From: Brevibacterium sp. CBA3109
Lineage (GTDB): Bacteria > Actinomycetota > Actinomycetes > Actinomycetales > Brevibacteriaceae
Direction: 5' to 3'
DNA length: 64,000 bases
NCBI RefSeq assembly: GCF_040256645.1
Contig: NZ_CP158281.1
Span: 1,054,001 to 1,118,000, forward strand
Positions within the stretch are counted from its first letter, which is position 1; every line of letters begins with the position of its first letter. Made by a program: the position numbers and the translations under genes. Shown piece after piece: positions 1 to 10,375 of this stretch. Below the pieces are notes generated by a model. The model ran no database searches, was not told the origin of the DNA, and saw nothing but the letters and a program-made list of their open reading frames with translations.

Positions 1-171
1 CTGCGCTGGCTCGTGGCTTATTCCCGCCAGCGTCGTGAGAAGACGATGACCGAACGCCTCATGAATGAGATTCTCGACGCGAGCAACGGCCTCGGTGCTG
101 CTGTCAAGCGTCGCGAAGACACCCACAAGATGGCCGAGTCCAACAAGGCCTTCGCCCACTACCGCTGGTAA
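1..171 (+). CDS. rpsG: 30S ribosomal protein S7 (3' end only)
   Basis: Frame 1 is open from the window edge to a TAA at 169-171 and encodes the last 56 residues of S7, ending in KAFAHYRW. The internal stretch [14 protein letters not shown] is typical of the S7 C-terminal half. S7 nucleates the head of the 30S subunit and contacts E-site tRNA. The position directly upstream of fusA is the classical str operon order (rpsL-rpsG-fusA-tuf). The 5' part lies outside the window. Confidence 0.95.
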   Translation: MRWLVAYSRQRREKTMTERLMNEILDASNGLGAAVKRREDTHKMAESNKAFAHYRW

Positions 172-269
172 TCGTTCCTCCCCGGAACCCTGCTCGGCAG
201 GCGTCATGCGGCGCGTGCCGACCAGGCAGCGGGGGAGTCGATCACATCATCGAGTGAGAGAGAGACACC

Positions 270-2375
270 GTGGCACTTGACGTGCTCACCGACCTGAACA
301 AGGTCCGCAACATCGGCATCATGGCCCACATCGATGCTGGTAAGACAACCACGACCGAACGCATCCTCTACTACACCGGCGTGAACTACAAGATCGGCGA
401 GACCCACGACGGTGCCTCGACGATGGACTGGATGGATCAGGAGCAGGAACGCGGCATCACGATCACGTCGGCTGCCACCACCTGCTACTGGCACGACAAC
501 CAGATCAACATCATCGACACCCCGGGTCACGTCGACTTCACCGTCGAGGTTGAGCGCTCGCTGCGCGTCCTCGACGGCGCCGTCGCCGTCTTCGACGGCA
601 AGGAGGGCGTTGAACCGCAGTCCGAGACCGTGTGGCGTCAGGCTGACAAGTACGACGTGCCGCGCGTGTGCTTCGTCAACAAGATGGACAAGCTCGGTGC
701 TGATTTCTACTTCACTGTCGACACCATCAGGGAACGTCTCGGAGCCAAGCCGCTGGTCATTCAGCTGCCGATCGGTTCGGAGTCCGACTTCGCGGGCGTC
801 GTCGACCTTCTTGAGATGAAGGCCTTCATCTGGCCTGATGAGTCCAAGAAGGGTCAGGACATGACCGAGATCGAAATCCCTGCCGATCTTCAGGACAAGG
901 CCGTGGAATACCGTGCCAAGCTCGTCGAGGATGTTGCTGAAGCCAGTGATGAGCTCATGGAGAAGTACCTTGAGGGCGAAGAGATCTCCATCGATGAGAT
1001 CAAGGGCGGCATCCGCTCTCTCGTCGTCAACTCCACTGCGTTCCCGGTCATGTGCGGTTCGGCATACAAGAACAAGGGCGTCCAGCCCATGCTCAATGCC
1101 GTCATCGACTACCTCCCCTCGCCTCTCGAGGTTCCTCCCATGGTCGGAGAGAACCCTCGTGACGAGGACGAGAAGCTGACCCGCAAGCCTTCCGTCGATG
1201 AGCCCTTCTCGGCTCTCGCCTTCAAGGTGGCTACTCACGCGTTCTTCGGCACGTTGACATACGTTCGCGTGTATTCCGGAAAGGTGAAGTCGGGCGAACA
1301 GGTTCTCAACTCCACGAGTGGCAAGAAAGAGCGAGTAGGAAAGCTCTTCCAGATGCACTCCAACAAGGAGAACCCTGTCGAAGAGGCTATCGCCGGGCAC
1401 ATCTATGCCTTCATCGGACTCAAAGAGACAACCACCGGTGACACGCTGTGTGACTCCAGCCATCCGATCGCTCTTGAGTCGATGACCTTCCCTGAGCCGG
1501 TCATCTCTGTGGCTATTGAGCCCAAGACCAAGAGCGACCAGGAGAAGCTGTCGGCCGCCATTCAGAAGTTCGTCAGGGAAGACCCGACATACCGGGTCGA
1601 ACTGGACGTGGAGACGGGTCAGACTGTCATCCGCGGGATGGGCGAGCTTCACCTCGACATCCTCGTTGACCGCATGCGTCGCGAGTTCAAGGTCGAGGCG
1701 AACGTCGGCAAGCCGCAGGTCGCCTACCGGGAGACCATTCGTCGCACTGTCGAGAAATACGATTACACCCACAAGAAGCAGACGGGTGGATCGGGTCAGT
1801 TCGCGAAGGTCCAGGTCACCTTTGAACCTCTCGAGGTTGAAGGCGATACGATCTACGAGTTCGAGAATGCTGTCACGGGCGGACGAATTCCGCGTGAGTA
1901 CATCCCGAGCGTGGACGCCGGCATCCAGGACGCCATGCAGCTTGGTGTCCTCGCCGGTTACCCGATGGTCGGCGTCAAGGCCACACTGATCGACGGCGCC
2001 TACCACGATGTCGACTCTTCGGAGATGGCATTCAAGATCGCCGGATCGATGGTCTTCAAGGAGGCCGTTCAGAAGGCGAAGCCGGTTCTGCTGGAACCGG
2101 TCATGGACGTCGAGGTGCGCACCCCTGAGGAATACATGGGTGACGTCATCGGCGATATCAATTCCCGACGTGGCCAGATCCAGTCGATGGACGATGCTTC
2201 CGGTGTGAAGGTCGTCAAGGCTGTGGTCCCGTTGTCGGAGATGTTCGGTTACATCGGTGATCTGCGGTCGAAGACCCAGGGCCGTGCGGTGTACTCGATG
2301 ACTTTCTCCAGCTATGCGGAGGTCCCCAAGGCAGTCGCCGAGGAGATCGTCCAGAAGATGCGTGGCGGAGAGTAA
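270..2375 (+). CDS. fusA: Elongation factor G
   Basis: 701-residue translational GTPase that drives ribosomal translocation and, with RRF, ribosome recycling. The GTP-binding motifs are visible: G1 AHIDAGKTT at residues 19-27, G2 GITIT at 62-66, G3 DTPGH at 83-87 and G4 NKMD near 137. The length matches the family (about 700 residues). The GTG start at 270 is preceded by the purine-rich stretch gagagagaga and gives the usual N-terminus [14 protein letters not shown]. It lies 98 bases after rpsG and is probably cotranscribed with it. Long antisense frames across the gene are shadows of its GC-rich third positions. Confidence 0.98.
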   Translation: MALDVLTDLNKVRNIGIMAHIDAGKTTTTERILYYTGVNYKIGETHDGASTMDWMDQEQERGITITSAATTCYWHDNQINIIDTPGHVDFTVEVERSLRVLDGAVAVFDGKEGVEPQSETVWRQADKYDVPRVCFVNKMDKLGADFYFTVDTIRERLGAKPLVIQLPIGSESDFAGVVDLLEMKAFIWPDESKKGQDMTEIEIPADLQDKAVEYRAKLVEDVAEASDELMEKYLEGEEISIDEIKGGIRSLVVNSTAFPVMCGSAYKNKGVQPMLNAVIDYLPSPLEVPPMVGENPRDEDEKLTRKPSVDEPFSALAFKVATHAFFGTLTYVRVYSGKVKSGEQVLNSTSGKKERVGKLFQMHSNKENPVEEAIAGHIYAFIGLKETTTGDTLCDSSHPIALESMTFPEPVISVAIEPKTKSDQEKLSAAIQKFVREDPTYRVELDVETGQTVIRGMGELHLDILVDRMRREFKVEANVGKPQVAYRETIRRTVEKYDYTHKKQTGGSGQFAKVQVTFEPLEVEGDTIYEFENAVTGGRIPREYIPSVDAGIQDAMQLGVLAGYPMVGVKATLIDGAYHDVDSSEMAFKIAGSMVFKEAVQKAKPVLLEPVMDVEVRTPEEYMGDVIGDINSRRGQIQSMDDASGVKVVKAVVPLSEMFGYIGDLRSKTQGRAVYSMTFSSYAEVPKAVAEEIVQKMRGGE

Positions 2376-2445
2376 TCTCCGGTCCCCGGTCGCCACGGTG
2401 AGCAAGAACATGTTCACCGAAATGAAAGATAACCAACAAAGGTCT

Positions 2446-2466
2446 AAGATATGAACCGCATATCTT
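2446..2466 (+). promoter_or_regulatory. AT-rich hairpin in the tuf leader
   Basis: Perfect 8-bp stem aagatatg/catatctt with loop aaccg, followed directly by tttg and then, 11 bases on, by the tuf ribosome binding site gaggagg (2478-2484). Such an AT-rich stem stands out in this GC-rich region. The bases TAAGAT at its left edge (2445-2450) also resemble a -10 box. It could be an attenuator, an mRNA processing or stability element, or part of a tuf promoter. The sequence shows the structure, not which role applies. Confidence 0.5.
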
Positions 2467-2490
2467 TTGCCAACCACGAGGAGGAACCCA

Positions 2491-3684
2491 GTGGCAAAGG
2501 CTAGTTTCGATAGGACTAAGCCGCACGTCAACATTGGCACCATCGGCCACGTTGACCACGGAAAGACCACCTTGACCGCCGCAATCACCAAGGTGTTGGC
2601 GGACAAGTACCCAGATCTCAATGAGGCTCGCGCCTTCGACCAGGTGGATAACGCACCTGAGGAGAAGGAGCGCGGCATCACCATCAACGTCTCGCACGTT
2701 GAGTACCAGACCGAGAAGCGTCACTACGCTCACGTCGATGCCCCTGGTCACGCCGACTACATCAAGAACATGATTACCGGTGCTGCTCAGATGGACGGCG
2801 CAATCCTCGTGGTTGCCGCCACCGACGGTCCGATGCCGCAGACTCGTGAGCACGTTCTGCTCGCGCGTCAGGTTGGTGTGCCTTACATCGTCGTCGCGCT
2901 GAACAAGTCCGACATGGTCGATGACGAGGAGCTCATTGAGCTCGTCGACTTCGAGGTGCGCGATCTGCTCTCGAGCCAGGACTTCGACGGCGACAATGCT
3001 CCCGTCATTCCTGTGTCCGCTCTCAAGGCGCTGGAAGGCGACGAGAAGTGGGTCAAGAGCGTCGAAGACCTCATGCAGGCCGTCGATGACAACGTTCCCG
3101 AGCCGGAGCGCGACATCGACAAGCCCTTCCTCATGCCAGTGGAAGACGTCTTCACGATCACCGGTCGTGGAACCGTCGTCACCGGTCGTGTGGAGCGCGG
3201 CGTCCTGCTGCCTAACGATGACATTGAAATCGTTGGCATCAAGGAGAAGTCGTCCAAGACGACCGTCACCGCAATCGAGATGTTCCGCAAGACTCTGCCT
3301 GACGCACGTGCAGGCGAGAACGTCGGACTGCTCCTGCGTGGAACGAAGCGCGAAGATGTGGAGCGCGGACAGGTCATCTGCAAGCCAGGATCGATCACAC
3401 CTCACACCAACTTCGAGGGCCAGGTCTACATCCTGAGCAAGGACGAGGGTGGACGTCACAACCCGTTCTACTCGAACTACCGTCCTCAGTTCTACTTCCG
3501 CACCACGGACGTCACCGGCGTCATCACGCTGCCTGAGGGCACCGAGATGGTCATGCCCGGTGACAACACCGACATGTCGGTCGAGCTGATCCAGCCGATC
3601 GCTATGGAAGAGGGCCTCCGCTTCGCTATCCGCGAGGGTGGACGCACCGTCGGCGCTGGTCGAGTCACCAAGATCACCGCCTGA
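2491..3684 (+). CDS. tuf: Elongation factor Tu
   Basis: 397-residue EF-Tu, which delivers aminoacyl-tRNA to the ribosomal A site as a GTP complex. The P-loop GHVDHGKTT is at residues 19-27, DAPGHADY near 82 and NKSD near 137. The GTG at 2491 was chosen because it follows a strong ribosome binding site (gaggagg, 2478-2484) and gives the conserved start [16 protein letters not shown]. An upstream in-frame TTG at 2467 would add eight non-conserved residues and lies inside the leader sequence. It follows fusA after 115 bases and ends just before a strong terminator. Confidence 0.98.
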   Translation: MAKASFDRTKPHVNIGTIGHVDHGKTTLTAAITKVLADKYPDLNEARAFDQVDNAPEEKERGITINVSHVEYQTEKRHYAHVDAPGHADYIKNMITGAAQMDGAILVVAATDGPMPQTREHVLLARQVGVPYIVVALNKSDMVDDEELIELVDFEVRDLLSSQDFDGDNAPVIPVSALKALEGDEKWVKSVEDLMQAVDDNVPEPERDIDKPFLMPVEDVFTITGRGTVVTGRVERGVLLPNDDIEIVGIKEKSSKTTVTAIEMFRKTLPDARAGENVGLLLRGTKREDVERGQVICKPGSITPHTNFEGQVYILSKDEGGRHNPFYSNYRPQFYFRTTDVTGVITLPEGTEMVMPGDNTDMSVELIQPIAMEEGLRFAIREGGRTVGAGRVTKITA

Positions 3685-3745
3685 TATACCATCGGTCTTC
3701 GAGGCTGATGCCTTGAAATCGAGGCTTCGGCCTTGATCGATCGAT

Positions 3746-3779
3746 ACAGAACCCCGGTCCCTTAGGGCCGGGGTTCTGT
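3746..3779 (+). terminator. Terminator of the str operon after tuf
   Basis: 15-bp stem from acagaaccccggtcc to its complement (one G-U pair), loop ctta, 62 bases after the tuf stop. The T-tract is weak (gtgtattc), as is common for actinobacterial hairpin terminators. Confidence 0.8.
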
Positions 3780-4166
3780 GTATTCACGTCCGGGAACCGT
3801 GCGCCGTCGTCGATTGAGTCGACATGAAATGCCTCACAAGACAGATGCCCGGAATTGCGCGGATGAAGTGCTATGTGACAAGATGGTGAAGTTGCGTTTT
3901 GGACGTTGACCCCTGCACTGCGGTAGAGATACCGCGAACAGTCCGAAACACTATCGGATCGATGAATCTGCGTGAAAGCGGGTTCGGACCGAGCAGCCAA
4001 TGAGTAGAAGCGCCGTCGGCCCTCAAAGGGAATAGAAAATTCTCCGCCAGGATTAGCCGACACGCCCGACCTCGGGGGTCGGTCATGGTCAGCCGGCACA
4101 GACCACAGTTGATTCCGATCGACTGATGGTTGATGGCCGGAAGTAACTAAAGAAAGAGACGACGCC
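3780..4166 (+). other. S10 operon leader and promoter region
   Basis: 387 bases between the tuf terminator and rpsJ with no supportable reading frame; short minus-strand frames here resemble no known protein. The S10 operon promoter must lie here. The best candidate I see is TTGACC, 16 bases, GATACC in the segment around 3905-3935, but its -10 match is only partial. A short inverted repeat (ccgacc/ggtcgg) lies near 4076-4083. I see no recognised ribosomal-protein leader fold. Confidence 0.4.
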
Positions 4167-4475
4167 ATGGCGGGACAGAAGATCCGCATTCGGCTCAAGT
4201 CGTACGACCATGCTGTGATTGACAGTGCTGCACGAAAGATCGTGGACACCGTCACTCGCGCAGGTGCGACTGTTGTGGGCCCCGTGCCGTTGCCAACGGA
4301 AAAGAACGTGTACTGCGTCATCCGTTCGCCACACAAGTACAAGGACAGCCGTGAGCATTTCGAAATGCGCACGCACAAGCGTCTGATCGACATCGTCGAT
4401 CCGACGCCGAAGGCAGTCGATTCGCTGATGCGTCTCGACCTCGCTGACGACGTCAATATCGAGATCAAGCTCTAA
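4167..4475 (+). CDS. rpsJ: 30S ribosomal protein S10
   Basis: 102 residues, the usual S10 length, starting [16 protein letters not shown]10 sits in the 30S head and also acts as NusE, the NusG/NusB partner in transcription antitermination, which is relevant for the rrn operon in this same window. First gene of the S10 cluster, with rplC following after 11 bases. ATG start preceded by aaagaaagaga. Confidence 0.97.
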   Translation: MAGQKIRIRLKSYDHAVIDSAARKIVDTVTRAGATVVGPVPLPTEKNVYCVIRSPHKYKDSREHFEMRTHKRLIDIVDPTPKAVDSLMRLDLADDVNIEIKL

Positions 4476-4486
4476 GGGAGGCAAAC

Positions 4487-5161
4487 ATGGCGAACAATCG
4501 TTCATCAGCTCTCCCTACCACCCGTAAGGTCAAGGGCCTTCTGGGAACCAAGCTGGGCATGACTCAGGTTTGGGATGAGCAGAACAATCTCGTTCCGGTG
4601 ACCGTAGTGGCCGCCGGCAGCAACGTCGTGACGCAGATCCGCAACGAGGAAACCGACGGTTACCCCGCACTGCAGATCGCGTTCGGCGAGATCGATCCTC
4701 GCAAGGTCAACAAGCCCACTGCAGGCCACTTCGAGAAGGCCGGTGTGACTCCACGCCGCCACCTTGTCGAGCTGCGCACCGCAGATGCTGCTGACTACGC
4801 ACTGGGTCAGGAACTCGGAGTCGATACGTTCGACGCCGGGATCAAGGTCGACGTGACCGCAAAGACCAAGGGTAAGGGTACCGCCGGTGTCATGAAGCGT
4901 CATGGCTTCCACGGCGTCGGCGCCTCCCACGGACAGCACCGCAACCACCGCAAGCCGGGTTCAATCGGCGGAGCCGCGACCCCAGGTCGCGTGTTCAAGG
5001 GTATGCGCATGGCCGGCCGTATGGGTGCAGTCAAGCACACCACCCAGAACCTCACGATCCACGCCGTGGACACCGAGAACAACTTCCTGCTCATCAAGGG
5101 TGCCGTACCTGGTCCCAAGGGTGCAGTCGTTCTCGTTCGCTCGGCCGCGAAGGAGGCCTGA
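4487..5161 (+). CDS. rplC: 50S ribosomal protein L3
   Basis: 224 residues. The core begins at [16 protein letters not shown], and the glycine-rich loop [27 protein letters not shown] that reaches the peptidyl-transferase centre is intact. An N-terminal extension of about 14 residues ([14 protein letters not shown]) precedes the core. Ribosome binding site gggaggc lies before the ATG. Second gene of the S10 operon, six bases before rplD. Confidence 0.97.
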   Translation: MANNRSSALPTTRKVKGLLGTKLGMTQVWDEQNNLVPVTVVAAGSNVVTQIRNEETDGYPALQIAFGEIDPRKVNKPTAGHFEKAGVTPRRHLVELRTADAADYALGQELGVDTFDAGIKVDVTAKTKGKGTAGVMKRHGFHGVGASHGQHRNHRKPGSIGGAATPGRVFKGMRMAGRMGAVKHTTQNLTIHAVDTENNFLLIKGAVPGPKGAVVLVRSAAKEA

Positions 5162-5166
5162 ACGTA

Positions 5167-5820
5167 ATGACTGATGTCAAGACAGTCGACGTTGTCGATG
5201 CCGCTGGTGCGAAGACCGGATCCGTTGACCTGCCAGCCGAGATCTTCGGCGTGCAGACCAATGTGCCGTTGATTCACCAGGTTGTTGTCGCACAGCTGGC
5301 AGCAGCCCGTCAGGGTACACACAAGACAAAGACCCGCTCCGAAGTACGCGGTGGCGGTCGCAAGCCCTACCGCCAGAAGGGTACCGGTAACGCCCGTCAG
5401 GGTTCGATCCGTGCTCCTCAGTACAACGGTGGTGGAGTCGTGCACGGGCCGGTTCCCCGCGATTACTCGCAGCGGACCCCCAAGAAGATGAAGGCTGCTG
5501 CTCTGCGTGGCGCTCTCTCGGATCGTGCACGTCTCGATCAGGTCTTCGTTGTGAAGAACCTGATTACCGGCGAAGCACCGTCGACCAAGCAGGCGAAGCT
5601 CGCTCTGGCCGGCCTCTCCGATCGCAAGAACACCCTCGTGGTGCTCGACCGTGACGATGAGCTCACCGAGCGCAGCGTTCGCAACCTGCCTCACGTTCAC
5701 GTGCTCAGCTCCGATCAGCTCAACACATACGATGTGCTGATCGCCGATGACGTCGTGTTCACCGAGGCAGCGCTGGAGACGTTCCTGGGCGGATACCGCA
5801 AATCGGAGGACGCATCATGA
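5167..5820 (+). CDS. rplD: 50S ribosomal protein L4
   Basis: 217 residues. The exit-tunnel loop is recognisable in [25 protein letters not shown] (about residues 58-82). L4 lines the constriction of the nascent peptide tunnel and in some bacteria represses its own operon. No matching leader structure is evident here. The last four bases overlap the rplW start (ATGA), indicating translational coupling. Confidence 0.97.
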   Translation: MTDVKTVDVVDAAGAKTGSVDLPAEIFGVQTNVPLIHQVVVAQLAAARQGTHKTKTRSEVRGGGRKPYRQKGTGNARQGSIRAPQYNGGGVVHGPVPRDYSQRTPKKMKAAALRGALSDRARLDQVFVVKNLITGEAPSTKQAKLALAGLSDRKNTLVVLDRDDELTERSVRNLPHVHVLSSDQLNTYDVLIADDVVFTEAALETFLGGYRKSEDAS

Positions 5821-6116
5821 GTCTGAACTTCAAGGACCCTCGCGACGTCATCGTCGCTCCGGTCGTCTCGGAAAAGACCTACAGCCTGATGGACGAGGGA
5901 AAGTACACCTTCATCGTCGATCAGGGGTCGAACAAGACTGAGATCAAGAACGCCATTGAATCGATCTTCAATGTGCAGGTTGCCAAGGTCAACACCCTGA
6001 ATCGTCAGGGCAAGCGCCGCCGCACTCGCACCGGTTGGGGTAAGCGCAAGGACACCAAGCGTGCCATTGTCGCCCTCAAGGACGGATCGATCGACATCTT
6101 CGGTGGATCGCTCTAA
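5817..6116 (+). CDS. rplW: 50S ribosomal protein L23
   Basis: 99 residues. L23 forms part of the tunnel exit and is the docking site for trigger factor and SRP. Typical features are the motif [14 protein letters not shown] near the N-terminus and [20 protein letters not shown] in the basic loop. The start overlaps rplD by four bases. Confidence 0.97.
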   Translation: MSLNFKDPRDVIVAPVVSEKTYSLMDEGKYTFIVDQGSNKTEIKNAIESIFNVQVAKVNTLNRQGKRRRTRTGWGKRKDTKRAIVALKDGSIDIFGGSL

Positions 6117-6146
6117 GCGATCCTTCGTAAAAGAAGGACAAGACTC

Positions 6147-6983
6147 ATGGGAATCCGTAAGCACAAGCCGACGACCCCGGGCCGCCGTGGCTCATCGGTC
6201 GCCGACTTCGTCGAAGTGACCCGGTCTACACCGGAGAAGTCACTTCTGCGCCCACTGCCTAAGCGCGGTGGCCGCAACAGCCAGGGACGCGTGACCACTC
6301 GCCATCAGGGCGGCGGCCACAAGCGTCAGTACCGTGTCATCGACTTCCGCCGCCATGATAAAGATGGCGTACCGGCGAAGGTCGCACACATCGAATATGA
6401 CCCGAACCGCACTGCGCGGATCGCTCTTCTGCATTATGCAGATGGCGAGAAGCGCTACATCCTCGCCCCGCAGAACCTTAAGCAGGGCGCACAGGTTGAA
6501 GCCGGTCTGGGTGCAGACATCAAGCCGGGCAACAACCTTGCCCTGCGCAACATCCCAGTCGGTACCGTTCTGCACGCAGTTGAAATGCGTCCAGGCGGCG
6601 GTGCCAAGATCGCTCGCTCTGCCGGCTCGTCCGTGCAGCTCGTAGCGAAGTACGGCCGGTTCGCTCAGCTGCGGATGCCTTCGGGCGAAATCCGCAATGT
6701 TGATGCGCGCTGCCGTGCGACGATCGGCGAGGTCGGCAATGCCGAGCAGTCGAACATCAGCTGGGGTAAAGCAGGCCGCATGCGTTGGAAGGGCAAGCGC
6801 CCATCCGTCCGTGGTGTCGTCATGAACCCGATCGATCACCCACATGGTGGTGGCGAGGGCCGTACTTCGGGTGGTCGTCACCCAGTCAGCCCGTGGGGTC
6901 AGTCAGAAGGCCGCACACGCCGGCCAAACAAAGAGAGCGACAAGTACATCGTGCGCCGTCGCCGGACCGGCAAGAAGCGCTGA
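6147..6983 (+). CDS. rplB: 50S ribosomal protein L2
   Basis: 278 residues, full length. L2 is a primary 23S rRNA binder needed for subunit association and peptidyl transfer. The conserved C-terminal block with the essential histidine, [17 protein letters not shown], is present, as is the N-terminal [15 protein letters not shown]. It follows rplW by 30 bases; ATG preceded by aaagaagga. Confidence 0.98.
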   Translation: MGIRKHKPTTPGRRGSSVADFVEVTRSTPEKSLLRPLPKRGGRNSQGRVTTRHQGGGHKRQYRVIDFRRHDKDGVPAKVAHIEYDPNRTARIALLHYADGEKRYILAPQNLKQGAQVEAGLGADIKPGNNLALRNIPVGTVLHAVEMRPGGGAKIARSAGSSVQLVAKYGRFAQLRMPSGEIRNVDARCRATIGEVGNAEQSNISWGKAGRMRWKGKRPSVRGVVMNPIDHPHGGGEGRTSGGRHPVSPWGQSEGRTRRPNKESDKYIVRRRRTGKKR

Positions 6984-6998
6984 TTGGAGTACTGACTT

Positions 6999-7280
6999 AT
7001 GCCTCGTAGCCTCAAAAAGGGTCCTTTCGTCGATGAACACCTGTACCAGAAGGTGGCTCGTCAGAACGAGAAGAACTCTAAAAACGTAATCAAGACATGG
7101 TCTCGTCGCTCGATGATCATCCCGGACTTCCTGGGACACACCATCGCAGTACATGATGGACGCAAGCATGTTCCAGTCTTCATCACTGAAGCCATGGTCG
7201 GACATAAGCTTGGCGAGTTCGCACAGACACGGACGTTCCGTGGCCACGAAAAGGACGATCGCAAGGGTCGCCGCCGCTGA
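6999..7280 (+). CDS. rpsS: 30S ribosomal protein S19
   Basis: 93 residues starting [15 protein letters not shown], with the conserved segment [30 protein letters not shown]19 binds S13 and the 16S head and contacts A-site tRNA. It follows rplB by 15 bases, in the standard S10 operon order. Confidence 0.98.
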   Translation: MPRSLKKGPFVDEHLYQKVARQNEKNSKNVIKTWSRRSMIIPDFLGHTIAVHDGRKHVPVFITEAMVGHKLGEFAQTRTFRGHEKDDRKGRRR

Positions 7281-7322
7281 CGCGGGGCACTCTTACGATC
7301 CTAGACAAGAGAGAAGGAAGCG

Positions 7323-7709
7323 ATGGAAGCCAAGGCTAAGGCGCGTTACCTGCGCGTCACGCCTCGCAAGGCTCGGCGCGTCATCGACCTCATTCGTGGT
7401 CAGCAGGCGACCGAAGCACTTGCAGTGTTGAAGTTTGCAGAACAGTCGGCATCAGATCCGATTTACAAGCTCGTTGCCTCCGGTATCGCCAACGCGCGTG
7501 TCCGGGCCGACGAGGAGGGCATTGCGTTCGACGAGAACGAACTGGTCATCTCCGAAGCATTCGTGGACGAGGGACCAACCATGAAGCGGTTCCGCCCGCG
7601 AGCTCAGGGTCGCGCTTTTCGCATTGAAAAGCGCACAAGCCACATTTCAGTGGTCCTGGCCAGCGGTGACGACCTGCCTCAGCGCAAGAGCCGGAAGGGG
7701 AACCGTTAA
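7323..7709 (+). CDS. rplV: 50S ribosomal protein L22
   Basis: 128 residues. The core starts [21 protein letters not shown], and the beta-hairpin that lines the exit tunnel lies in the [25 protein letters not shown] segment. The C-terminus is a short basic extension. The stop codon shares one base with the rpsC start, so the two are translationally coupled. Confidence 0.97.
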   Translation: MEAKAKARYLRVTPRKARRVIDLIRGQQATEALAVLKFAEQSASDPIYKLVASGIANARVRADEEGIAFDENELVISEAFVDEGPTMKRFRPRAQGRAFRIEKRTSHISVVLASGDDLPQRKSRKGNR

Positions 7710-8530
7710 TGGGCCAGAAAATCAATCCGAACGGATTCCGACTCGGAATTACCACGGATCACAAGTCAAAGTGGTTTGCTGACTCGACTAAGCCGGGACA
7801 GCGCTACAGCGACTACGTGCTCGAAGATGTGAAAATCCGACAGATGATGACCAAGGGCCTTGAGCGCGCTGGCATCTCCAAGGTGAACATCGAACGCACA
7901 CGTGATCGTGTCCGAGTCGACATCCATACTGCCCGCCCGGGCATTGTCATTGGGCGTCGCGGAGCCGAAGCCGATCGCATTCGCGGTCAGCTCGAAAAGC
8001 TCACCGGCAAGCAGATTCAGCTCAACATCCTTGAGGTGAAGAACGCTGAGATCGACGCGCAGCTCGTTGCTCAGGGTGTTGCCGAGCAGCTTGCAAGCCG
8101 CGTGGCCTTCCGCCGCGCGATGCGCAAGTCGATCCAGAGTGCTCAGCGTGCAGGTGCCAAGGGCATCCGCGTGCAGTGCTCCGGCCGCCTCGGCGGTGCT
8201 GAAATGAGCCGTTCCGAGTTCTACCGCGAAGGTCGTGTGCCTCTGCACACCCTGCGTGCGAACATCGATTACGGCTTCCACGAAGCGCACACCACATTCG
8301 GGCGCATCGGCGTCAAGGTGTGGATCTACAAGGGCGATATGACCGACAAGGAGCTTGCTGCCGAGCAGGCAAAGGCTCCTGCAGCTCGTGGCCCCAAGGG
8401 CCGTGGGCGCGGCCGTGGCGGCCGTGGTCGTGGTCAGGAAGGCGCAGCAGCACCGCGCCGGAACGACGCAGCGCCGAAGACCGAGAACAACGCCGAAGCC
8501 CCTGCGGCTGAGGCCGGATCGGAGGGCTGA
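7709..8530 (+). CDS. rpsC: 30S ribosomal protein S3 with RG-rich C-terminal tail
   Basis: 273 residues against about 233 in E. coli. The KH domain motif [25 protein letters not shown] and the C-terminal core ([35 protein letters not shown]) are intact. S3 helps to form the mRNA entry pore and the ribosomal helicase. The extra residues form a tail from about 228 onward, first rich in Arg and Gly ([12 protein letters not shown]), then in Ala, Pro and Glu. The tail is predicted disordered from composition. Overlaps rplV by one base; rplP follows after three bases. Confidence 0.97.
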   Translation: MGQKINPNGFRLGITTDHKSKWFADSTKPGQRYSDYVLEDVKIRQMMTKGLERAGISKVNIERTRDRVRVDIHTARPGIVIGRRGAEADRIRGQLEKLTGKQIQLNILEVKNAEIDAQLVAQGVAEQLASRVAFRRAMRKSIQSAQRAGAKGIRVQCSGRLGGAEMSRSEFYREGRVPLHTLRANIDYGFHEAHTTFGRIGVKVWIYKGDMTDKELAAEQAKAPAARGPKGRGRGRGGRGRGQEGAAAPRRNDAAPKTENNAEAPAAEAGSEG

Positions 8531-8533
8531 CAC

Positions 8534-8950
8534 ATGCTGATCCCTCGTCGGGTGAAATACCGCAAGCAGCACCACCCCAAGCGGGGCGGCGCAGCAAAGG
8601 GCGGCACCAAGGTGTCTTTCGGTGACTACGGCATCCAGGCCACAGAGCCCGCCTACATCACCAACCGGCAGATCGAAGCCGCACGTATTGCCATGACGCG
8701 CTACATCAAGCGTGGTGGCAAGGTGTGGATCAACATCTACCCAGATCGACCGCTGACGAAGAAGCCTGCCGAGACCCGGATGGGTTCCGGTAAGGGTTCG
8801 CCTGAGTGGTGGGTCGCCAATGTCAAGCCGGGTCGGGTCATGTTTGAACTCGCCGGTGTGTCCGAGGAAGTTGCTCGCGAGGCGCTGCGTCTCGCGATCC
8901 ACAAGCTTCCGCTCAAGGCCCGTATTGTGGCCCGCGAAGGTGGTGAGTGA
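8534..8950 (+). CDS. rplP: 50S ribosomal protein L16
   Basis: 138 residues starting [20 protein letters not shown]16 organises the A-site region of the 50S subunit. The motif [23 protein letters not shown] is typical. It lies between rpsC and rpmC in standard order, with almost no spacing. Confidence 0.97.
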   Translation: MLIPRRVKYRKQHHPKRGGAAKGGTKVSFGDYGIQATEPAYITNRQIEAARIAMTRYIKRGGKVWINIYPDRPLTKKPAETRMGSGKGSPEWWVANVKPGRVMFELAGVSEEVAREALRLAIHKLPLKARIVAREGGE

Positions 8951-8952
8951 GT

Positions 8953-9204
8953 ATGGCAATCGGTTCGAAGAACCTTTCCATGGACGCACTTGACGGTTAT
9001 GACAACGAGCGTCTGCTCGAGGAGCTCAAGAAGGCCAAGGCCGAGCTGTTCAACCTGCGCTTCCAGTCGGCCACTGGCCAGCTGGAGAGCCACGGTCGGC
9101 TCAAAGCCGTGCGTCGCGACATCGCTCGTATCTACACCGTGCTCAATGAGCGGGAATTGGACATTCGTCCGAACCCCGCTGACGCTAAGGAAGAGGACAA
9201 GTGA
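8953..9204 (+). CDS. rpmC: 50S ribosomal protein L29
   Basis: 83 residues. The L29 helix pair is seen in [48 protein letters not shown]. The ATG at 8953 was preferred to an in-frame GTG at 8947, because the stretch gaaggtggtg lies at a proper distance from the ATG and the GTG overlaps the rplP stop. L29 adjoins L23 at the tunnel exit. The C-terminal extension ([10 protein letters not shown]) is acidic. Confidence 0.94.
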   Translation: MAIGSKNLSMDALDGYDNERLLEELKKAKAELFNLRFQSATGQLESHGRLKAVRRDIARIYTVLNERELDIRPNPADAKEEDK

Positions 9205-9491
9205 TGGCGGAGACCACCAAGCCCGAGGCAACGCCTGCGGACCGTAACTCCCGCAAGACCGCGCGTGGTTACGTTGTTTCCGATAAAATGGAGAAGACCA
9301 TTGTCGTCGAGGTGGAGGAGCGCAAGACGCACCGCCTCTACGGTAAAGTTCTTCGCCAGTCGGTGAAGTACAAGGTTCACGATGAGGAGAACGCCGCTGG
9401 TGTGGGCGACCTCGTCCTCGTGTCCGAAACGCGGCCGGTTTCGTCCGCGAAGCGTTGGCGGCTCGTCGAGATCATCGAACGCGCCAAGTAA
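9204..9491 (+). CDS. rpsQ: 30S ribosomal protein S17
   Basis: 95 residues. The OB-fold core begins at [23 protein letters not shown] and ends [22 protein letters not shown]. The ATG at 9204 overlaps the rpmC stop by one base; an alternative GTG at 9201 would add one residue. This is the last gene before a hairpin that separates the S10 and spc blocks. Confidence 0.95.
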   Translation: MAETTKPEATPADRNSRKTARGYVVSDKMEKTIVVEVEERKTHRLYGKVLRQSVKYKVHDEENAAGVGDLVLVSETRPVSSAKRWRLVEIIERAK

Positions 9492-9517
9492 GCTGACGCC
9501 ACCCCTCCCACCCGGTC

Positions 9518-9548
9518 CCGCCCACGATCTCCAGCAGATCGTGGGCGG
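9518..9548 (+). terminator. Hairpin between rpsQ and rplN
   Basis: 13-bp perfect stem ccgcccacgatct/agatcgtgggcgg with a five-base loop (ccagc), 26 bases after the rpsQ stop. No T-tract follows. It marks the S10/spc boundary and may be a partial terminator or an mRNA 3'-end stabiliser rather than a full stop. Confidence 0.6.
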
Positions 9549-9635
9549 CTACCGGGAACGGGGTGAAATGTCATTAATCCGTTCCGCAAGGCTCATCCAA
9601 TCGTGTGAGAACCGGCGCGACGACAGGAGAAAATA

Positions 9636-10004
9636 GTGATTCAGCAAGAGTCGCGACTCAAGGTCGCCGACAACACTGGTGCCAAGCAGATCCTGGCAAT
9701 CAGGATTCTGGGTGGTTCCGGTCGGCGTTATGCCTCGATCGGTGACACCATCGTGGCAACCGTCAAAGACGCAATTCCTGGTGGAAACGTGAAGAAGGGT
9801 GACGTCGTCAAGGCTGTCATCGTTCGCACCGCCAAGGAACGCCGTCGTCCCGATGGTTCGTACATCAAGTTCGACGAGAATGCAGCAGTCATTCTCAAGA
9901 CTGATGGCGAACCACGCGGAACCCGTATCTTCGGACCCGTGGGACGCGAATTGCGCGACAAGAAGTTCATGAAGATCGTCTCCCTGGCACCGGAGGTGTT
10001 GTGA
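9636..10004 (+). CDS. rplN: 50S ribosomal protein L14
   Basis: 122 residues, the standard length. The GTG start at 9636 gives [18 protein letters not shown] and is preceded by the binding site caggaga. L14 lies at the subunit interface and binds L19 and the silencing factor RsfS. First gene of the spc block, 144 bases after rpsQ. Confidence 0.98.
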   Translation: MIQQESRLKVADNTGAKQILAIRILGGSGRRYASIGDTIVATVKDAIPGGNVKKGDVVKAVIVRTAKERRRPDGSYIKFDENAAVILKTDGEPRGTRIFGPVGRELRDKKFMKIVSLAPEVL

Positions 10005-10006
10005 GC

Positions 10007-10375
10007 ATGGCGAACAAGCTCAAGATCAAGAAGGGCGACCTCGTCCAGGTGATTGCAGGCGCCCGTCAGTCACGGGGTGGCGATCGTGGGAAGCAGGGCA
10101 AGGTTCTTGCCGTGTACCCGGAACGCAACCGCGTCCTCGTTGAGGGCATCAACCGCGTGATCAAGCACAAGAAGGCAACGCAGACTCAGGCCGGCGGCAC
10201 TGCCGGTGGCCGTGAGACTCACGAAGCCCCAATCCACGTGTCCAACGTGGCGCTCGTTGATCCTAAGGACAACAAGCCCACCCGCGTCGGATACCGCGAG
10301 GAAACTGTGGAGCGCGATGGTCGCGATAAGACCGTTCGTGTCCGCGTCTCGCGTCGCACCGGGGAGGAGATCTGA
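10007..10375 (+). CDS. rplX: 50S ribosomal protein L24
   Basis: 122 residues with the KOW motif [41 protein letters not shown]24 is an early assembly initiator protein of the 50S subunit. The ATG at 10007 was chosen over a GTG at 10001, because the ribosome binding site ggaggtg (9992-9998) lies only two bases from the GTG but eight from the ATG. Confidence 0.96.
   Translation: MANKLKIKKGDLVQVIAGARQSRGGDRGKQGKVLAVYPERNRVLVEGINRVIKHKKATQTQAGGTAGGRETHEAPIHVSNVALVDPKDNKPTRVGYREETVERDGRDKTVRVRVSRRTGEEI

Noticed and set aside
2467..2490. Extension of EF-Tu to a TTG at 2467
   Set aside because: Adds eight unconserved residues and overlaps the leader hairpin; the GTG at 2491 has the ribosome binding site.
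204..3459. Very long minus-strand frames (827 and 414 codons) opposite fusA and tuf
   Set aside because: They lie antisense to two unmistakable genes, show no protein family pattern, and arise from codon bias of the sense strand in GC-rich DNA.
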